Positions 8,053 to 16,425 of a stretch of DNA of 24,554 nucleotides are shown piece by piece. Under the pieces are notes generated by a model. It made no database searches, had not been told where the DNA came from, and was given only the letters and a program-made list of their open reading frames with translations. The DNA comes from an uncultured Clostridia bacterium (GTDB lineage: Bacteria > Bacillota > Clostridia > TANB77 > CAG-508), in the NCBI GenBank assembly GCA_934149165.1, contig CAKPDY010000022.1:1-24554 (forward strand), read 5' to 3'. How positions within the stretch are numbered: position 1 is the first letter of the stretch; each line of letters begins with the position of its first letter. Position numbers and translations under genes: made by a program.

Positions 8053-9621
8053 CTATTTCCTCACCTTAATCGTCAAATTTCCATAACCATACTTATTTAG
8101 TAGCCCCAGCAAGGCTTGACCATCTATCAAAGTAATAGGCTTATCACTTGAAAAATCATATGACTCCTTACCATAAGAACTAGTAGTCACCAATATTCCC
8201 TTTGTAGCACCCTCATGAATCATAGTTCCATATAAATCTCTTACAGCTGAAACTGGTACTACATTATTATATCTTTTGGCTTGAATTACAAATTTTCCTC
8301 CTCTAATTGGATCATCACCAAAAGCTATTGCATCTACTCCACCATCATGACTTGCCTGAGTTACTTTAACTTCTCCACCATTTACATTAAACATTTTATC
8401 AAATAATTCTCTTACAAAATATTCAAAATCTTCCCAAGGCATAGTAGCTAAATTAAATCCATTTAATTCTATATCTGTAACATCTTTACTTTCAATAAAT
8501 CTAGAATCACTTCTATCTATTTTTTTATAAGGAATTACTGGTGTTATAGACAAAATACTAGGAGCAAAAATCCCCTTTAAACCTTTTATACATTCTTTAT
8601 AATCAACATTTTTTAAATTGATTTCAGAAAATTTAATTTTACTTGTTTCAAGTGTTATAATACAACTCTCTGCATATTTTCCTGTACTCTTATCAATATA
8701 TTTTACCCAGCCATTATAAACTATATTGTCTATATTATTCATATCATCAGACAGTATAATTTCTTTAATCGTCTTTAGACAACTCATAAATATAATATCA
8801 TTATAAAATTTTTCAAATTTTTTATCTGTTAAAGAAATAACATCAATTTCATTTCTTGTACTAACATATTTATGTTGAACAACTCTAGGTACTATCTCTG
8901 AATTTGGCAAAAAATATGACACAATCAGAGTTTTGTTTTCTTGTGTATATTGTAATTCAAATTCTTTTGTAAATTCATCAGGCATTTTGCTATTTTTTAT
9001 TACAAATTCAAAATATTTTTGAATTTGTTTTTCATCATATTTATTATATTTTTCTCTATTTATCTCTACTAATTCATTATTTCTTTTTTGTTTCTCTAAA
9101 AACTCCTTTTTAGCTATTTCATAATCATTTTTTTCCTTTTCGAGATTTATATTATATTCTTCTACTCTTTCATCATATAATTTTTTTGCTTCTTTTTCTT
9201 TACGTATTCTTATACCCTTTTTCTTCGCTGAAAATATTTCTAAAATATTTCTTTTCGGTACATTAATTTCTTGGCTAATATTTTCAAGTGTTGGTATGCT
9301 TAATTTACTTAAAAAATCCATAAAGTTACTCTCATCTATTAAACTATTATAATAATTAATCGAATTTGTAACACTTATCATATTTATTATATTTGAATAT
9401 ATATTTATCCTTTCTTTATCAATTTTAGTCAATTCTTCTGCTTTCGCTTTCATTTCTTCTCTATTTTGTTTGATTTTTTCTCGTTGAATTTTTTCATTCC
9501 ATATACGTTCCTGATTTTCTATTTTTATACTTAATTCATTTCTTGTTGGTGCACTGATTTCTTTAGTTAGTCCTAAATAATCATTACTTAATACAACTCT
9601 ATAATAATTTCTATTTGCCAT
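8053..9621 (-). CDS. Mrr-type restriction endonuclease with coiled-coil N-terminus
   Basis: 522 residues. Residues 1-170 are highly charged with long Lys/Glu helices (likely coiled coil around 25-70 and 140-180); 180-390 is an unrecognised middle region; the C-terminal ~130 residues are the Mrr_cat PD-(D/E)xK nuclease: MPWEDFEYFVRELFDKM, then DGGVDAIAFG (D430) and VIQAKRYNN (Q447, K449), followed by VRDLYGTMIHEGATKGILVT. The D...QxK set is the catalytic core of Mrr/type IV enzymes that cut modified DNA. No methyltransferase gene accompanies it, which supports modification-dependent or other non-type-II action. MazG-like gene 57 bp upstream and DUF4238 51 bp downstream suggest one operon. Confidence 0.85.
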   Translation of the reverse strand: MANRNYYRVVLSNDYLGLTKEISAPTRNELSIKIENQERIWNEKIQREKIKQNREEMKAKAEELTKIDKERINIYSNIINMISVTNSINYYNSLIDESNFMDFLSKLSIPTLENISQEINVPKRNILEIFSAKKKGIRIRKEKEAKKLYDERVEEYNINLEKEKNDYEIAKKEFLEKQKRNNELVEINREKYNKYDEKQIQKYFEFVIKNSKMPDEFTKEFELQYTQENKTLIVSYFLPNSEIVPRVVQHKYVSTRNEIDVISLTDKKFEKFYNDIIFMSCLKTIKEIILSDDMNNIDNIVYNGWVKYIDKSTGKYAESCIITLETSKIKFSEINLKNVDYKECIKGLKGIFAPSILSITPVIPYKKIDRSDSRFIESKDVTDIELNGFNLATMPWEDFEYFVRELFDKMFNVNGGEVKVTQASHDGGVDAIAFGDDPIRGGKFVIQAKRYNNVVPVSAVRDLYGTMIHEGATKGILVTTSSYGKESYDFSSDKPITLIDGQALLGLLNKYGYGNLTIKVRK

Positions 9622-9678
9622 AATTTTCCCCTTCTTAATAACTTATATTAACTAATTATTTCTTAGATTCTTTAATTC

Positions 9679-9993
9679 TCACAACCTATCATATTTCGTA
9701 CTAACCCCTCTAGCTTTTTCGACTGGATACTTTCTCTCTGATATTTTCATTTTTTCCAAAATAACTTCCTTAGGATCAACACCAATTTGATGGCACAATA
9801 ATATACAATAATTCATTACATCAGCTATTTCATACTTCAATTCATCTTTATTATAATTATCTCCCCACTGAAAACATTCTAATAATTCTCCCGCTTCTAT
9901 TGAAATTGATTTAGCCAAATTTTCCGGTGTATTGAATTGTAACCAATCTCTATCTTCTGCAAATTTCACTATTTTTTCTTCTAACTCTTTCAT
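9679..9993 (-). CDS. MazG-like nucleotide pyrophosphohydrolase
   Basis: 104 residues, the length of single-domain MazG/RS21-C6 (dCTPase-like) enzymes. The metal-binding motifs are complete: E33-x2-E36 (SIEAGELLECFQW) and E55-x2-D58 (LKYEIADVMNY). These enzymes hydrolyse (d)NTPs to the monophosphate and pyrophosphate, cleaning or depleting the nucleotide pool. The ATG follows AGGAGATG. It is the first gene before the Mrr-type nuclease and DUF4238 genes, so a joint role in anti-phage response is possible, but MazG-like enzymes also occur alone. The bases 9994-10190 upstream hold no gene I can support. Confidence 0.88.
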   Translation of the reverse strand: MKELEEKIVKFAEDRDWLQFNTPENLAKSISIEAGELLECFQWGDNYNKDELKYEIADVMNYCILLCHQIGVDPKEVILEKMKISERKYPVEKARGVSTKYDRL

Positions 9994-10191
9994 ACCGATT
10001 ACATCTCCTATACTTTTTTATAACTTTTTCCTACATTTTTATTATATTTTATATTATAACAATATCATATTAAACTATTTTTTACAACTACATTTTTCAG
10101 TGAAATCACTACTTTCAAACCTCTGTATTGCTCTGTTTTTTGATTAATTTTCTTTCATTTATTTAAAATTAAACCTTATATATACAAAAAT

Positions 10192-10203
10192 GTGAAATTT
10201 CAC
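10192..10203. promoter_or_regulatory. 12-bp palindrome GTGAAATTTCAC
   Basis: A perfect palindrome lies between the terminator of the small ribbon-helix-helix-like gene and the MazG gene. It has the size and form of a repressor site. No clear promoter boxes are tied to it, so operator function is only a suggestion. Confidence 0.3.
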
Positions 10204-10207
10204 TTTG

Positions 10208-10250
10208 AAGCAAAAAGAATAATAGATAGTTTTCCATCTATTACTCTTGC
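10208..10250 (-). terminator. Terminator of the DUF2828 operon
   Basis: A 12-bp stem with one G-U pair (10216-10227 with 10236-10247) is followed on the minus strand by T5. The stop codon of the small gene (10241-10243) lies inside the stem, so translation and termination are closely packed. Confidence 0.7.
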
Positions 10251-10393
10251 TTTTTTAAATATTCATCTACTAATTCCTCTATTACTTGTGCAAGAGAAAT
10301 CATTTTTTTCTCTTTCATAGATTTATCAATTCTAACTTGTTCAAGTTTATCTTTTGTTTCTTCCCACATTCTAACTGTTATAAAACGTTTCAT
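10241..10393 (-). CDS. Small ribbon-helix-helix-like protein
   Basis: 50 residues: MKRFITVRMWEETKDKLEQV at the N-terminus, then a basic stretch and LAQVIEELVDEYLKK. A short basic beta strand (RFITVRM) followed by two helices is the layout of MetJ/Arc-type DNA-binding proteins. AGGAGGT, inside the end of the DUF2828 gene, precedes the ATG at 10393; the DUF2828 stop codon is at 10395-10397, so stop and start are two bases apart and translation is probably coupled. It may autoregulate the promoter at 12063-12091, which has a palindrome, but this is inference. The frame is complete and ends in a terminator. Confidence 0.75.
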   Translation of the reverse strand: MKRFITVRMWEETKDKLEQVRIDKSMKEKKMISLAQVIEELVDEYLKKQE

Positions 10394-10394
10394 A

Positions 10395-11837
10395 TTATGC
10401 TACCTCCTCTTGAAGAATTTTTATATATTTTTCAAGAGTATCTATCATAATATCAATTGGTGTATAATTTTTAAGTGTTAAAATGTTTTCTAGAATGGCT
10501 GTTGAAAATCCACTTACCATAGCAACATCATTATCAAATTTTGTTGCTGGTACTCCCATTGTATTTCCTGCCACATTCCAGAATATTATCTTAGGTAATT
10601 TATATCCTTTTTCTTCAAAAATTTTCTTCCATCCATCAAAACTTGTTCCTTGTTTTGAATATACTCCTTCATCAAATTCCATATCTGAAATTATTATTAA
10701 ATGTGATGGTAATTCTTCTTGCTTTGTTCTATTTTGTTCCGCTGTGTTTAATAATAATTCAAATACTTTATCTATATCTGTATTTGCAACTTCCCATTCA
10801 AAACCACTAACCTTATCAACAATATCTTTACCTACAATATATCTCATTTGTGGATTTTCAGAAAATGTTATAAAGTTGTCTTTAAATGCTCCCTTATTTC
10901 TTTCTGCTATGTATATGGCTAAACCAATTGCATTGGACAATGGTAAATTATTAGGTGTTTGCATTGAGCCTGATGTATCTGCAATTACCATTATATTTTT
11001 GTTATATCCATTTAATATATCTTTTTGATTTTCCCACATAACATTAAGTAAATCCCTATCTACGGGTAATCCTAGAATTATATTTCTAACTATTTCATAG
11101 CAATATAATCCAGTAGTATTTATCTTCTTTTCTCCTTTTTTTACTGCATCTAAGTATTGAATATATTTTTCATTACAATTTCTATTAAAGCTTTTTTTAT
11201 ATTTTAACATTGCTTTTGTAGGCACACTTTCAAAATTGATATTTTCATAATCTTTGTTAGTAAGATTAGTTTCTATCAATTTTAATTTTTTCCTTATTTC
11301 TGTTAAGGTTTTTCTATAATCTTTTTCATTAATTCCCAATTTTTTGATTAAATTTTTTGCCATTTCATTTTTTACATTATGAGTCCTATGAGATGGTAAC
11401 CATTTAGCCAATAGGGATGGATTTTCATTTATTTTGTCTTCTTCTAATTGTTCGTTTATCATTGCAACAACCTGTTTGTCGACTAATGTATCCAATCCCT
11501 CTAAAGCATAATCCCATCTACCAAATTTAGGAATTTTAGGTAACACTATTAAAGCCAAATCTTTTTCATTTTGGCATAAATATCTAAAAATTGTTTTAAA
11601 TAACAATCTTTCACCTTTTCCACTTCTTATGTCTAATAAGTATAACAAATTAGCAAGAGCTAGAGTTTTATCTTCAGCTAATGCTTTTTTATATTTATTT
11701 ATTATTTCATCTGTATCATTATATCTAGATATTCCTGCAAAAATATCTAAATTAGCATCATATGTAGTGGCATAATATTTTCCGCCTTTTGTATTTGTTA
11801 TTGTAGTATTTTTTTCAAGATTTTCTAAATAACTCAT
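10395..11837 (-). CDS. DUF2828 protein (Ro60/TROVE-like repeat plus vWA domain)
   Basis: 480 residues from the ATG at 11837, which follows AAAGGAAAGTGAGAG; the longer frame to 11918 would run through the structured leader RNA and is rejected. Residues ~10-270 form the DUF2828 helical region: TKGGKYYATTYDANLDIF, LLYLLDIRSGKGERLLF (like the R-x-G-x-GER segment of TROVE proteins), FGRWDYALEG and LLAKWLPSHRTHN. Residues ~280-440 are a von Willebrand A domain with an intact MIDAS: D287-T-S-G-S-M292 (IMVIADTSGSMQT) and ISDMEFDEG. This architecture mirrors Ro60/Rsr, ring proteins that bind Y RNAs and misfolded RNA; RNA binding for DUF2828 itself is inferred. It is first in a two-gene operon behind a consensus promoter and a structured RNA. 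Confidence 0.85.
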   Translation of the reverse strand: MSYLENLEKNTTITNTKGGKYYATTYDANLDIFAGISRYNDTDEIINKYKKALAEDKTLALANLLYLLDIRSGKGERLLFKTIFRYLCQNEKDLALIVLPKIPKFGRWDYALEGLDTLVDKQVVAMINEQLEEDKINENPSLLAKWLPSHRTHNVKNEMAKNLIKKLGINEKDYRKTLTEIRKKLKLIETNLTNKDYENINFESVPTKAMLKYKKSFNRNCNEKYIQYLDAVKKGEKKINTTGLYCYEIVRNIILGLPVDRDLLNVMWENQKDILNGYNKNIMVIADTSGSMQTPNNLPLSNAIGLAIYIAERNKGAFKDNFITFSENPQMRYIVGKDIVDKVSGFEWEVANTDIDKVFELLLNTAEQNRTKQEELPSHLIIISDMEFDEGVYSKQGTSFDGWKKIFEEKGYKLPKIIFWNVAGNTMGVPATKFDNDVAMVSGFSTAILENILTLKNYTPIDIMIDTLEKYIKILQEEVA

Positions 11838-11855
11838 TGCTCTCACTTTCCTTTC

Positions 11856-12056
11856 AAAAAAAAAATAACGAGCCACATTATAGACTATCGCCAATTGTAT
11901 AGGCAACTGACATACCAATTTTCTGATACTATATTGCTGTTAGTGGCTCTAACACAAGACACACTATTCTGATCTATAAACTTACCTATACGTTTATTTT
12001 TCTGAATTATAAATACATTTTTCATATTCTTTTAAGGTTTGCTGTTTGTGTCTATG
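11856..12056 (-). ncRNA. Candidate structured RNA/leader upstream of the DUF2828 gene
   Basis: Predicted transcript of about 200 nt from the promoter at 12063-12091 to a T10 run (11856-11865). Its 3' 80 nt fold into a rod: P1 GTGGCTC/GAGCCAC (11943-11949 with 11870-11876), P2 CTATA/TATAG (11929-11933 with 11879-11883), GATA/TATC (11925-11928 with 11886-11889), then an 8-bp helix with one bulged base (11912-11920 with 11893-11900) and an 11-nt loop. T10 follows four bases after P1, so it can end a free RNA; read-through enters the DUF2828 gene. A terminal helix closing a rod with a bulge, beside a Ro-like gene, recalls Y RNAs. It could instead be only an attenuator. No family match is claimed. 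Confidence 0.6.
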
Positions 12057-12062
12057 TTTTAG

Positions 12063-12091
12063 ATTATAACACAATGTGTCATTTGTGTCAA
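12063..12091 (-). promoter_or_regulatory. Consensus sigma-A promoter with operator-like palindrome
   Basis: On the minus strand TTGACA (12086-12091) and TATAAT (12063-12068) are separated by 17 bases, a full consensus promoter. The spacer contains ACACATTGTGT, an ACACA/TGTGT inverted repeat, and GACACAAA occurs twice around the promoter (once at -35, once about 45 bases later). A promoter this strong with an operator in the spacer suggests a tightly repressed but highly inducible RNA. Confidence 0.8.
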
Positions 12092-12101
12092 TGCTATTTT
12101 T

Positions 12102-12127
12102 AAAAAAAGACGAGATTGCCCCGTCTT
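12102..12127 (-). terminator. Terminator of the helicase operon
   Basis: AAGACG...CGTCTT stem (12107-12112 with 12122-12127) with a 9-base loop, followed on the minus strand by a run of T. It ends the Hhe-type helicase transcript only about ten bases before the DUF2828 -35 box. Confidence 0.75.
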
Positions 12128-12133
12128 ATTGTT

Positions 12134-12307
12134 TTATTTACTATTACTATTTGTTTTTACTTTTATATAAATTTCATTACCTTGTTTATCAAAAGAATTT
12201 ATATCATAACCATATACATAACAAATATATACTTGTTCAGCCAAGTTATTTAACCCGAATAATTTTAGCTTATTTATTTTGCTTTGTAAAATTGTTTTTT
12301 CATCCAC
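12134..12307 (-). CDS. Small hypothetical protein coupled to the helicase gene
   Basis: 57 residues from a GTG at 12307 that overlaps the helicase stop by 8 bp: VDEKTILQSKINKLKLFGLN, then NLAEQVYICYVYGYD and a polar tail. The ribosome binding site is weak (GAGAAG), so translation would rely on coupling to the helicase gene. The composition looks like a real folded protein (amphipathic helix then Tyr/Ile strand). The stop is 7 bp from the terminator hairpin, so it fills the space between helicase and terminator. No family is recognised; it could be an accessory subunit or a chance frame. Confidence 0.4.
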   Translation of the reverse strand: MDEKTILQSKINKLKLFGLNNLAEQVYICYVYGYDINSFDKQGNEIYIKVKTNSNSK

Positions 12308-15300
12308 TAACTTCTCTATTTATTTTTTCTATATATTTAACAATCTTTTTTACCTCTAAATTAGGATTTTTCCACCAATTCGTACTCCAAATTCTGTAAA
12401 TTTTCCATCCTCTAGATTCAAGATATTTTTGTCTATGATAATCCCTTTCTCTTGCATACTTAGAACTATGATATAATCTACCATCACATTCAATACCTAA
12501 TATATTCTCTTTACCATCTTTAGACTTAATAACCAAATCGATTCTATATCCACCAACGCCATATTGTGTTTCTACATTATATCCTTGTTCAATTAACTTG
12601 TCACAAACTTCTTCTTCAAAAACACTATCAAAAGTCAATTGTTGTTGGTCTGATTCATTTCTGTCTAATAATGATAGTAATTGCGATTTAACTAAATCTT
12701 TTTTTCCCTCACTAAGTGCTTTAACATATTCAAGATATTTCTTAAATAATTTAGGTCCATTATTTTTTGTATAATCAACAATTAATTCTTCTGGTTCAAT
12801 AGATGTTACAACATATATTTTTTCTTTTGCTCTTGATATTGCAACATTAAGTCTATTTTCACCACCATCTTGATTTAACCATCCAAAATTGATTGCCACA
12901 TGACCTTTTTCATTTTTAGCATAGCCAATACAGAATATTATAATGTCTCTTTCATCTCCTTGTACTGATTCAATATTTTTTACAAAGAAGCTGATATTTT
13001 CACCATTAGAATATCTATTTTCTTCGGCAAGCATTTGTGTAGCAAAGTTTGTATCAATCATTTTTTCTTTTTCGATTAAATCTTCTATCAAATTCATTTG
13101 TGAAGAGTTGAATGTAATTACACCAATTGTTTCATTATTTTTTCTTGTATTTAATATTTCTTTAACTAGTTTTACTACTTGATTCGCTTCTTGTTCATTT
13201 TTCTTATCAATCCACATACCATTTTCAACTTTAATTCTTTCAATAGGTTTTTCGTCTGATTTTTTAGCAAGAGATGTAACCATTAATTTTCCATCATAAA
13301 ATGCATAATTGGAAAAAGCAATTAATTCTTCGTATTTTGATCTATAATGATAATTTAACATTGTATGTTTATACTTATATCTAGCTGCATCAAGCAAACT
13401 TTCATATTCTAAAAATCCATCTGATATTTCATCTTCATCTATTTCGTCTAAAATTCTTCCTTGACCTAGGCTAGATGGCTTTAATTGTTTTTGGTCACCA
13501 GCCACAACAACTTTTTTTGCTCTGTAAATCGCTGGAATAGATTTTTCAACATATAATTGAGAAGCTTCGTCAAATATAACCACATCAAACATATTTTTAT
13601 CAAAAGGCATTATGTCTGAAACAACTTCTGGTGTCATAAGCCAAATTTTTATAGAATCTAACATTTCTAATTTGTATTTTGACATAAACTTGTTAATTGA
13701 CATTTTTCTTTTTCTATTACACATTTCTTCAATTTTACTCAATTTATTATTACCATCAAGGTTTGATATGTCTTGAAGCAATTGATTAAATGCTAGTTTC
13801 TTTGTTAAATCCTTTTTCTCAACAATATTTTTTCTTATATCATTTCTTATATTATCAAAATTATTTATATAACTAATTACATTATTATTATTTTTTTCAA
13901 ATTTACATATTACATTAAATAAAATGGTATTGTATATATGCTCATTTGCTTCTTTAAATGAGATATTTAATCTATCTTTTAATTCTTCAATAATTCTTAC
14001 ATATTCTTTTTCATTATAATTTAATTTGTCATAAATAAATTTATTTGAAACAAATTCTTGATATGATGGAATAAATTGTTTTATAAAAGGAATATTACTA
14101 ACAAGTTGTTTTGATATAATCCTCTTATTATACAAGAAATAATTGTTAATAATGTCATTGATTTTTTCTTTTAATTTACCTCTTTCAAATATTTTTTTAT
14201 AAAAAGGAAACTCATTAAATTCATTTACAAACACTTCTAATTCATTTATTTTTTTTGTTAACTCTATAATTTCAATATCTATTAAATTAGTTTTTATATT
14301 TTTAATAAATGCACTAATCTTCAATGTTGATAAATAATCATCAATACATTTTATTGTATCTTCTTCATTAAATAAATTTTTAATTCTTGTTAATTCTGGA
14401 TATTTAAGTTTTAAAATTGTTTCAGTAATTTTACTATTAACAATTGTATAATCATTTATTTCTTTTTGATTATTTAAATCAAATCTTCTACAAACATTAT
14501 AAACATTAAACATTGTTGTATCAAAGTCATTAATTTCATAAACTTGTTTGGCTATTGTTTCCAAACATTGAATATCATAATTAATAGTTTTAATTTTACT
14601 TTTTATATTTTCAATTGTTTGTGTTTTAGATTCATTTATTTTATATAGTAGTAAATGGTTAGAATTCATTGTATTAATTATTGAATTTAATTGTTCATAA
14701 AAACTTTGTTTATTTTCTACGTTATCTATCAATATAGCAAGTTTTGATAACTCTCCTAATCTTGAATAAATAACGTCTAATGCTGTTTTCTTCTCTGAAA
14801 CCATTAGTACTTTTTTTCCCTGTAATATGCATTGTGAAATAATGCTTGTAATAGTTTGGGATTTACCTGTTCCTGGAGGTCCTTGAACAACTAGTGAATC
14901 TGAATTATTAATTTCCTTTAATACTTTTTCTTGTGAAAAATCTAATTCATTTATATAATCAATTTCATTTTCAATTGTTTCCATAGTTTGAGTACTACTT
15001 TCAGATTCATTATATGTAACATCAACATTACTTAATATATTTTCCATTCCCAATAATAATTCTTTAATTAATTTTGTGGTATTATTGTCTTGAATCATTT
15101 TATGAAAATCTTCATACATTGATGTTACATAAGTTGAATAAATTCCCAGTACCATATATTTTTTTACTTCCAATTCACCATTCTTATACTTAGGAAACTC
15201 ACTAACTTTGTTTTCTAAAAATTTTTCTATATTACAATCATTATATTGTATATAAAATTTATTTTCACTATAAAAATTAATCATATCATTAATATATGTA

Positions 15301-16076
15301 TCTTCATTAAAATCATCAATAGTATTATCTGGAAGTACTTCATTTTTGCCGTTGAATTTATTATTTGCTAAAATTAAATTTGTATTATATAAAATATCAC
15401 GGCTAAAATCGTTTTTTAATACAACATTGTCTGATGTTCTATCCATTTTAACTGGAAATAATAATAAAGGTGCTTTTACATTAAAATCTTCTTGTTCCAT
15501 TTTACCTTGAGCAAAAGGATAAGCAATATATAATTCATTATTACCAGATTCAGTTTCTATTTTGGATACTTGTCTGATTAATTTTAAAATTGTTTTTAAT
15601 TTATCATCATCAAAATCTTTAATATCCATTATTTTAAAAGTTTTTGTATCTCGAGATAAAATAAACTTTTCTAGTTCATCAGTATTATTTAATAATTTAA
15701 ATAAATCCAATCCATAATCTTTATTAACTTTACTACTATATAACAATCTATTTCTTCTATTGATATTTATTAATCTATTTTCTAGTTTACTTAATATAAT
15801 TTTTTCATCATCAGTTATTTCCACACTATCTACTGAAATAAAGTCTTTTATTTCTTTTAAAAAGAATTTCCCATAATTATCAATAAAATTATCACCAATA
15901 CCACTTATATTAGACATATCTTCCAAAGTTGTTGGTTTGTATTTAACTAATAATCTTAGTGCATCTTCAGTACATATAATTGGTCTTCTACTATTATTAT
16001 TATCATAGAATTGTTCTTGTAATTTATTCTTTAATTCAAATAATTTTTCATATAAAGAATTATCTTCCTGACTCAT
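12300..16076 (-). CDS. Hhe-type defence protein: HRDC-DUF4011-SF1 helicase-Vsr/MTES_1575 nuclease
   Basis: 1258 residues. Order: HRDC-like domain (about 30-90, TTLEDMSNISGIGDNFIDNY); DUF4011 (from ~98, LENRLININRRNRLLY); split SF1 helicase with Walker A at 399-405 (QGPPGTGKSQT), Walker B D836-E837 (VIFDEASQLY), AGDQKQLKPSS, NYHYRS, ESVQGDERDIIIF and NRLNVAISRAKEKIYVVTS; and a Vsr/DUF559-like nuclease at ~1150-1258 with D1180 (GYRIDLVI), E1196 and D1198 (IECDGRLYH), and RGWKIYRIWSTNWW. Between Walker A and B lies a ~300-residue helical insertion. This is the architecture of DUF4011-helicase-Vsr anti-phage proteins (Hhe). ATG 16076 has AAAGGAG ahead. The gene seems to stand alone apart from a 57-residue frame at its end. 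Confidence 0.92.
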   Translation of the reverse strand: MSQEDNSLYEKLFELKNKLQEQFYDNNNSRRPIICTEDALRLLVKYKPTTLEDMSNISGIGDNFIDNYGKFFLKEIKDFISVDSVEITDDEKIILSKLENRLININRRNRLLYSSKVNKDYGLDLFKLLNNTDELEKFILSRDTKTFKIMDIKDFDDDKLKTILKLIRQVSKIETESGNNELYIAYPFAQGKMEQEDFNVKAPLLLFPVKMDRTSDNVVLKNDFSRDILYNTNLILANNKFNGKNEVLPDNTIDDFNEDTYINDMINFYSENKFYIQYNDCNIEKFLENKVSEFPKYKNGELEVKKYMVLGIYSTYVTSMYEDFHKMIQDNNTTKLIKELLLGMENILSNVDVTYNESESSTQTMETIENEIDYINELDFSQEKVLKEINNSDSLVVQGPPGTGKSQTITSIISQCILQGKKVLMVSEKKTALDVIYSRLGELSKLAILIDNVENKQSFYEQLNSIINTMNSNHLLLYKINESKTQTIENIKSKIKTINYDIQCLETIAKQVYEINDFDTTMFNVYNVCRRFDLNNQKEINDYTIVNSKITETILKLKYPELTRIKNLFNEEDTIKCIDDYLSTLKISAFIKNIKTNLIDIEIIELTKKINELEVFVNEFNEFPFYKKIFERGKLKEKINDIINNYFLYNKRIISKQLVSNIPFIKQFIPSYQEFVSNKFIYDKLNYNEKEYVRIIEELKDRLNISFKEANEHIYNTILFNVICKFEKNNNNVISYINNFDNIRNDIRKNIVEKKDLTKKLAFNQLLQDISNLDGNNKLSKIEEMCNRKRKMSINKFMSKYKLEMLDSIKIWLMTPEVVSDIMPFDKNMFDVVIFDEASQLYVEKSIPAIYRAKKVVVAGDQKQLKPSSLGQGRILDEIDEDEISDGFLEYESLLDAARYKYKHTMLNYHYRSKYEELIAFSNYAFYDGKLMVTSLAKKSDEKPIERIKVENGMWIDKKNEQEANQVVKLVKEILNTRKNNETIGVITFNSSQMNLIEDLIEKEKMIDTNFATQMLAEENRYSNGENISFFVKNIESVQGDERDIIIFCIGYAKNEKGHVAINFGWLNQDGGENRLNVAISRAKEKIYVVTSIEPEELIVDYTKNNGPKLFKKYLEYVKALSEGKKDLVKSQLLSLLDRNESDQQQLTFDSVFEEEVCDKLIEQGYNVETQYGVGGYRIDLVIKSKDGKENILGIECDGRLYHSSKYARERDYHRQKYLESRGWKIYRIWSTNWWKNPNLEVKKIVKYIEKINREVSG

Positions 16077-16221
16077 ATATATTTCTCCTTTAATTAATTT
16101 AGATATAACAATAAATTTTTATAACTTAATATATTTTATATCATAAATCGACATTATGCTCAATTAAATCCTTAAAATTTTACCTATAAATTTTTCTTCT
16201 TTTTTCGACATAATATTACTT

Positions 16222-16258
16222 TTAAAAAAGTACCTGAATTTTTCTAATTCAAGTACTT
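16222..16258 (-). terminator. Bidirectional terminator
   Basis: A 13-bp stem with one G-U pair (16228-16240 with 16246-16258), loop of 5, followed by T-runs on both strands. It closes the methyltransferase/Nudix transcript and isolates it from the helicase. The flanking bases 16077-16221 hold no gene. Confidence 0.8.
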
Positions 16259-16298
16259 ACTTTTTTGTTCTGCTTTTTTAATTTTTTTATTCTATACC

Positions 16299-16425
16299 TT
16301 ATCTATCATCATTCACAACATGCACTGGCCAATTCTTTTCCGTTAACACCTTTTTCATAACCTCTGGTCTAATTTCGTATTTCTCAACACTCTCCAAATC
16401 TAACCATTCATATTGCAATTCTTTT
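16299..16425 (-). pseudogene. Nudix hydrolase C-terminal fragment
   Basis: In a frame different from the methyltransferase, sequence from about 16425 to the TAA at 16299-16301 reads LQYEWLDLESVEKYEIRPEV, then MKKVLTEKNWPVHVVNDDR. E-W-x-x-L-E-x-x-x-x-Y-x-I-R-P-E is the usual tail of small Nudix hydrolases, after the Nudix box. No Nudix box or start codon remains; the sequence upstream is already methyltransferase. It is a gene remnant joined to the methyltransferase 3' end. Confidence 0.6.

Noticed and set aside
10483..11028. 181-codon plus-strand frame inside the DUF2828 gene
   Set aside because: It is antisense to the vWA domain and has no upstream site; a by-product of codon bias.
11838..11918. 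N-terminal 27-residue extension of the DUF2828 frame
   Set aside because: It would run through the P1 stem and T10 of the leader RNA and has no ribosome binding site; the ATG at 11837 has one.
11856..12056. T-box or known metabolite riboswitch before DUF2828
   Set aside because: No T-box sequence (TGGNACCGCG-like) and no riboswitch core that I recognise; the fold is a simple bulged rod.
12300..12399. Plus-strand frame 12076-12399 opposite the helicase end
   Set aside because: It is a shadow rich in Phe/Tyr/Leu, opposite a clear nuclease domain, the terminator and the DUF2828 promoter.
4684..16219. Shared TCGACATAATATT at about 4684 and 16206
   Set aside because: A 13-bp match in very AT-rich DNA with no flanking similarity or matching gene context; too weak to call an element end.
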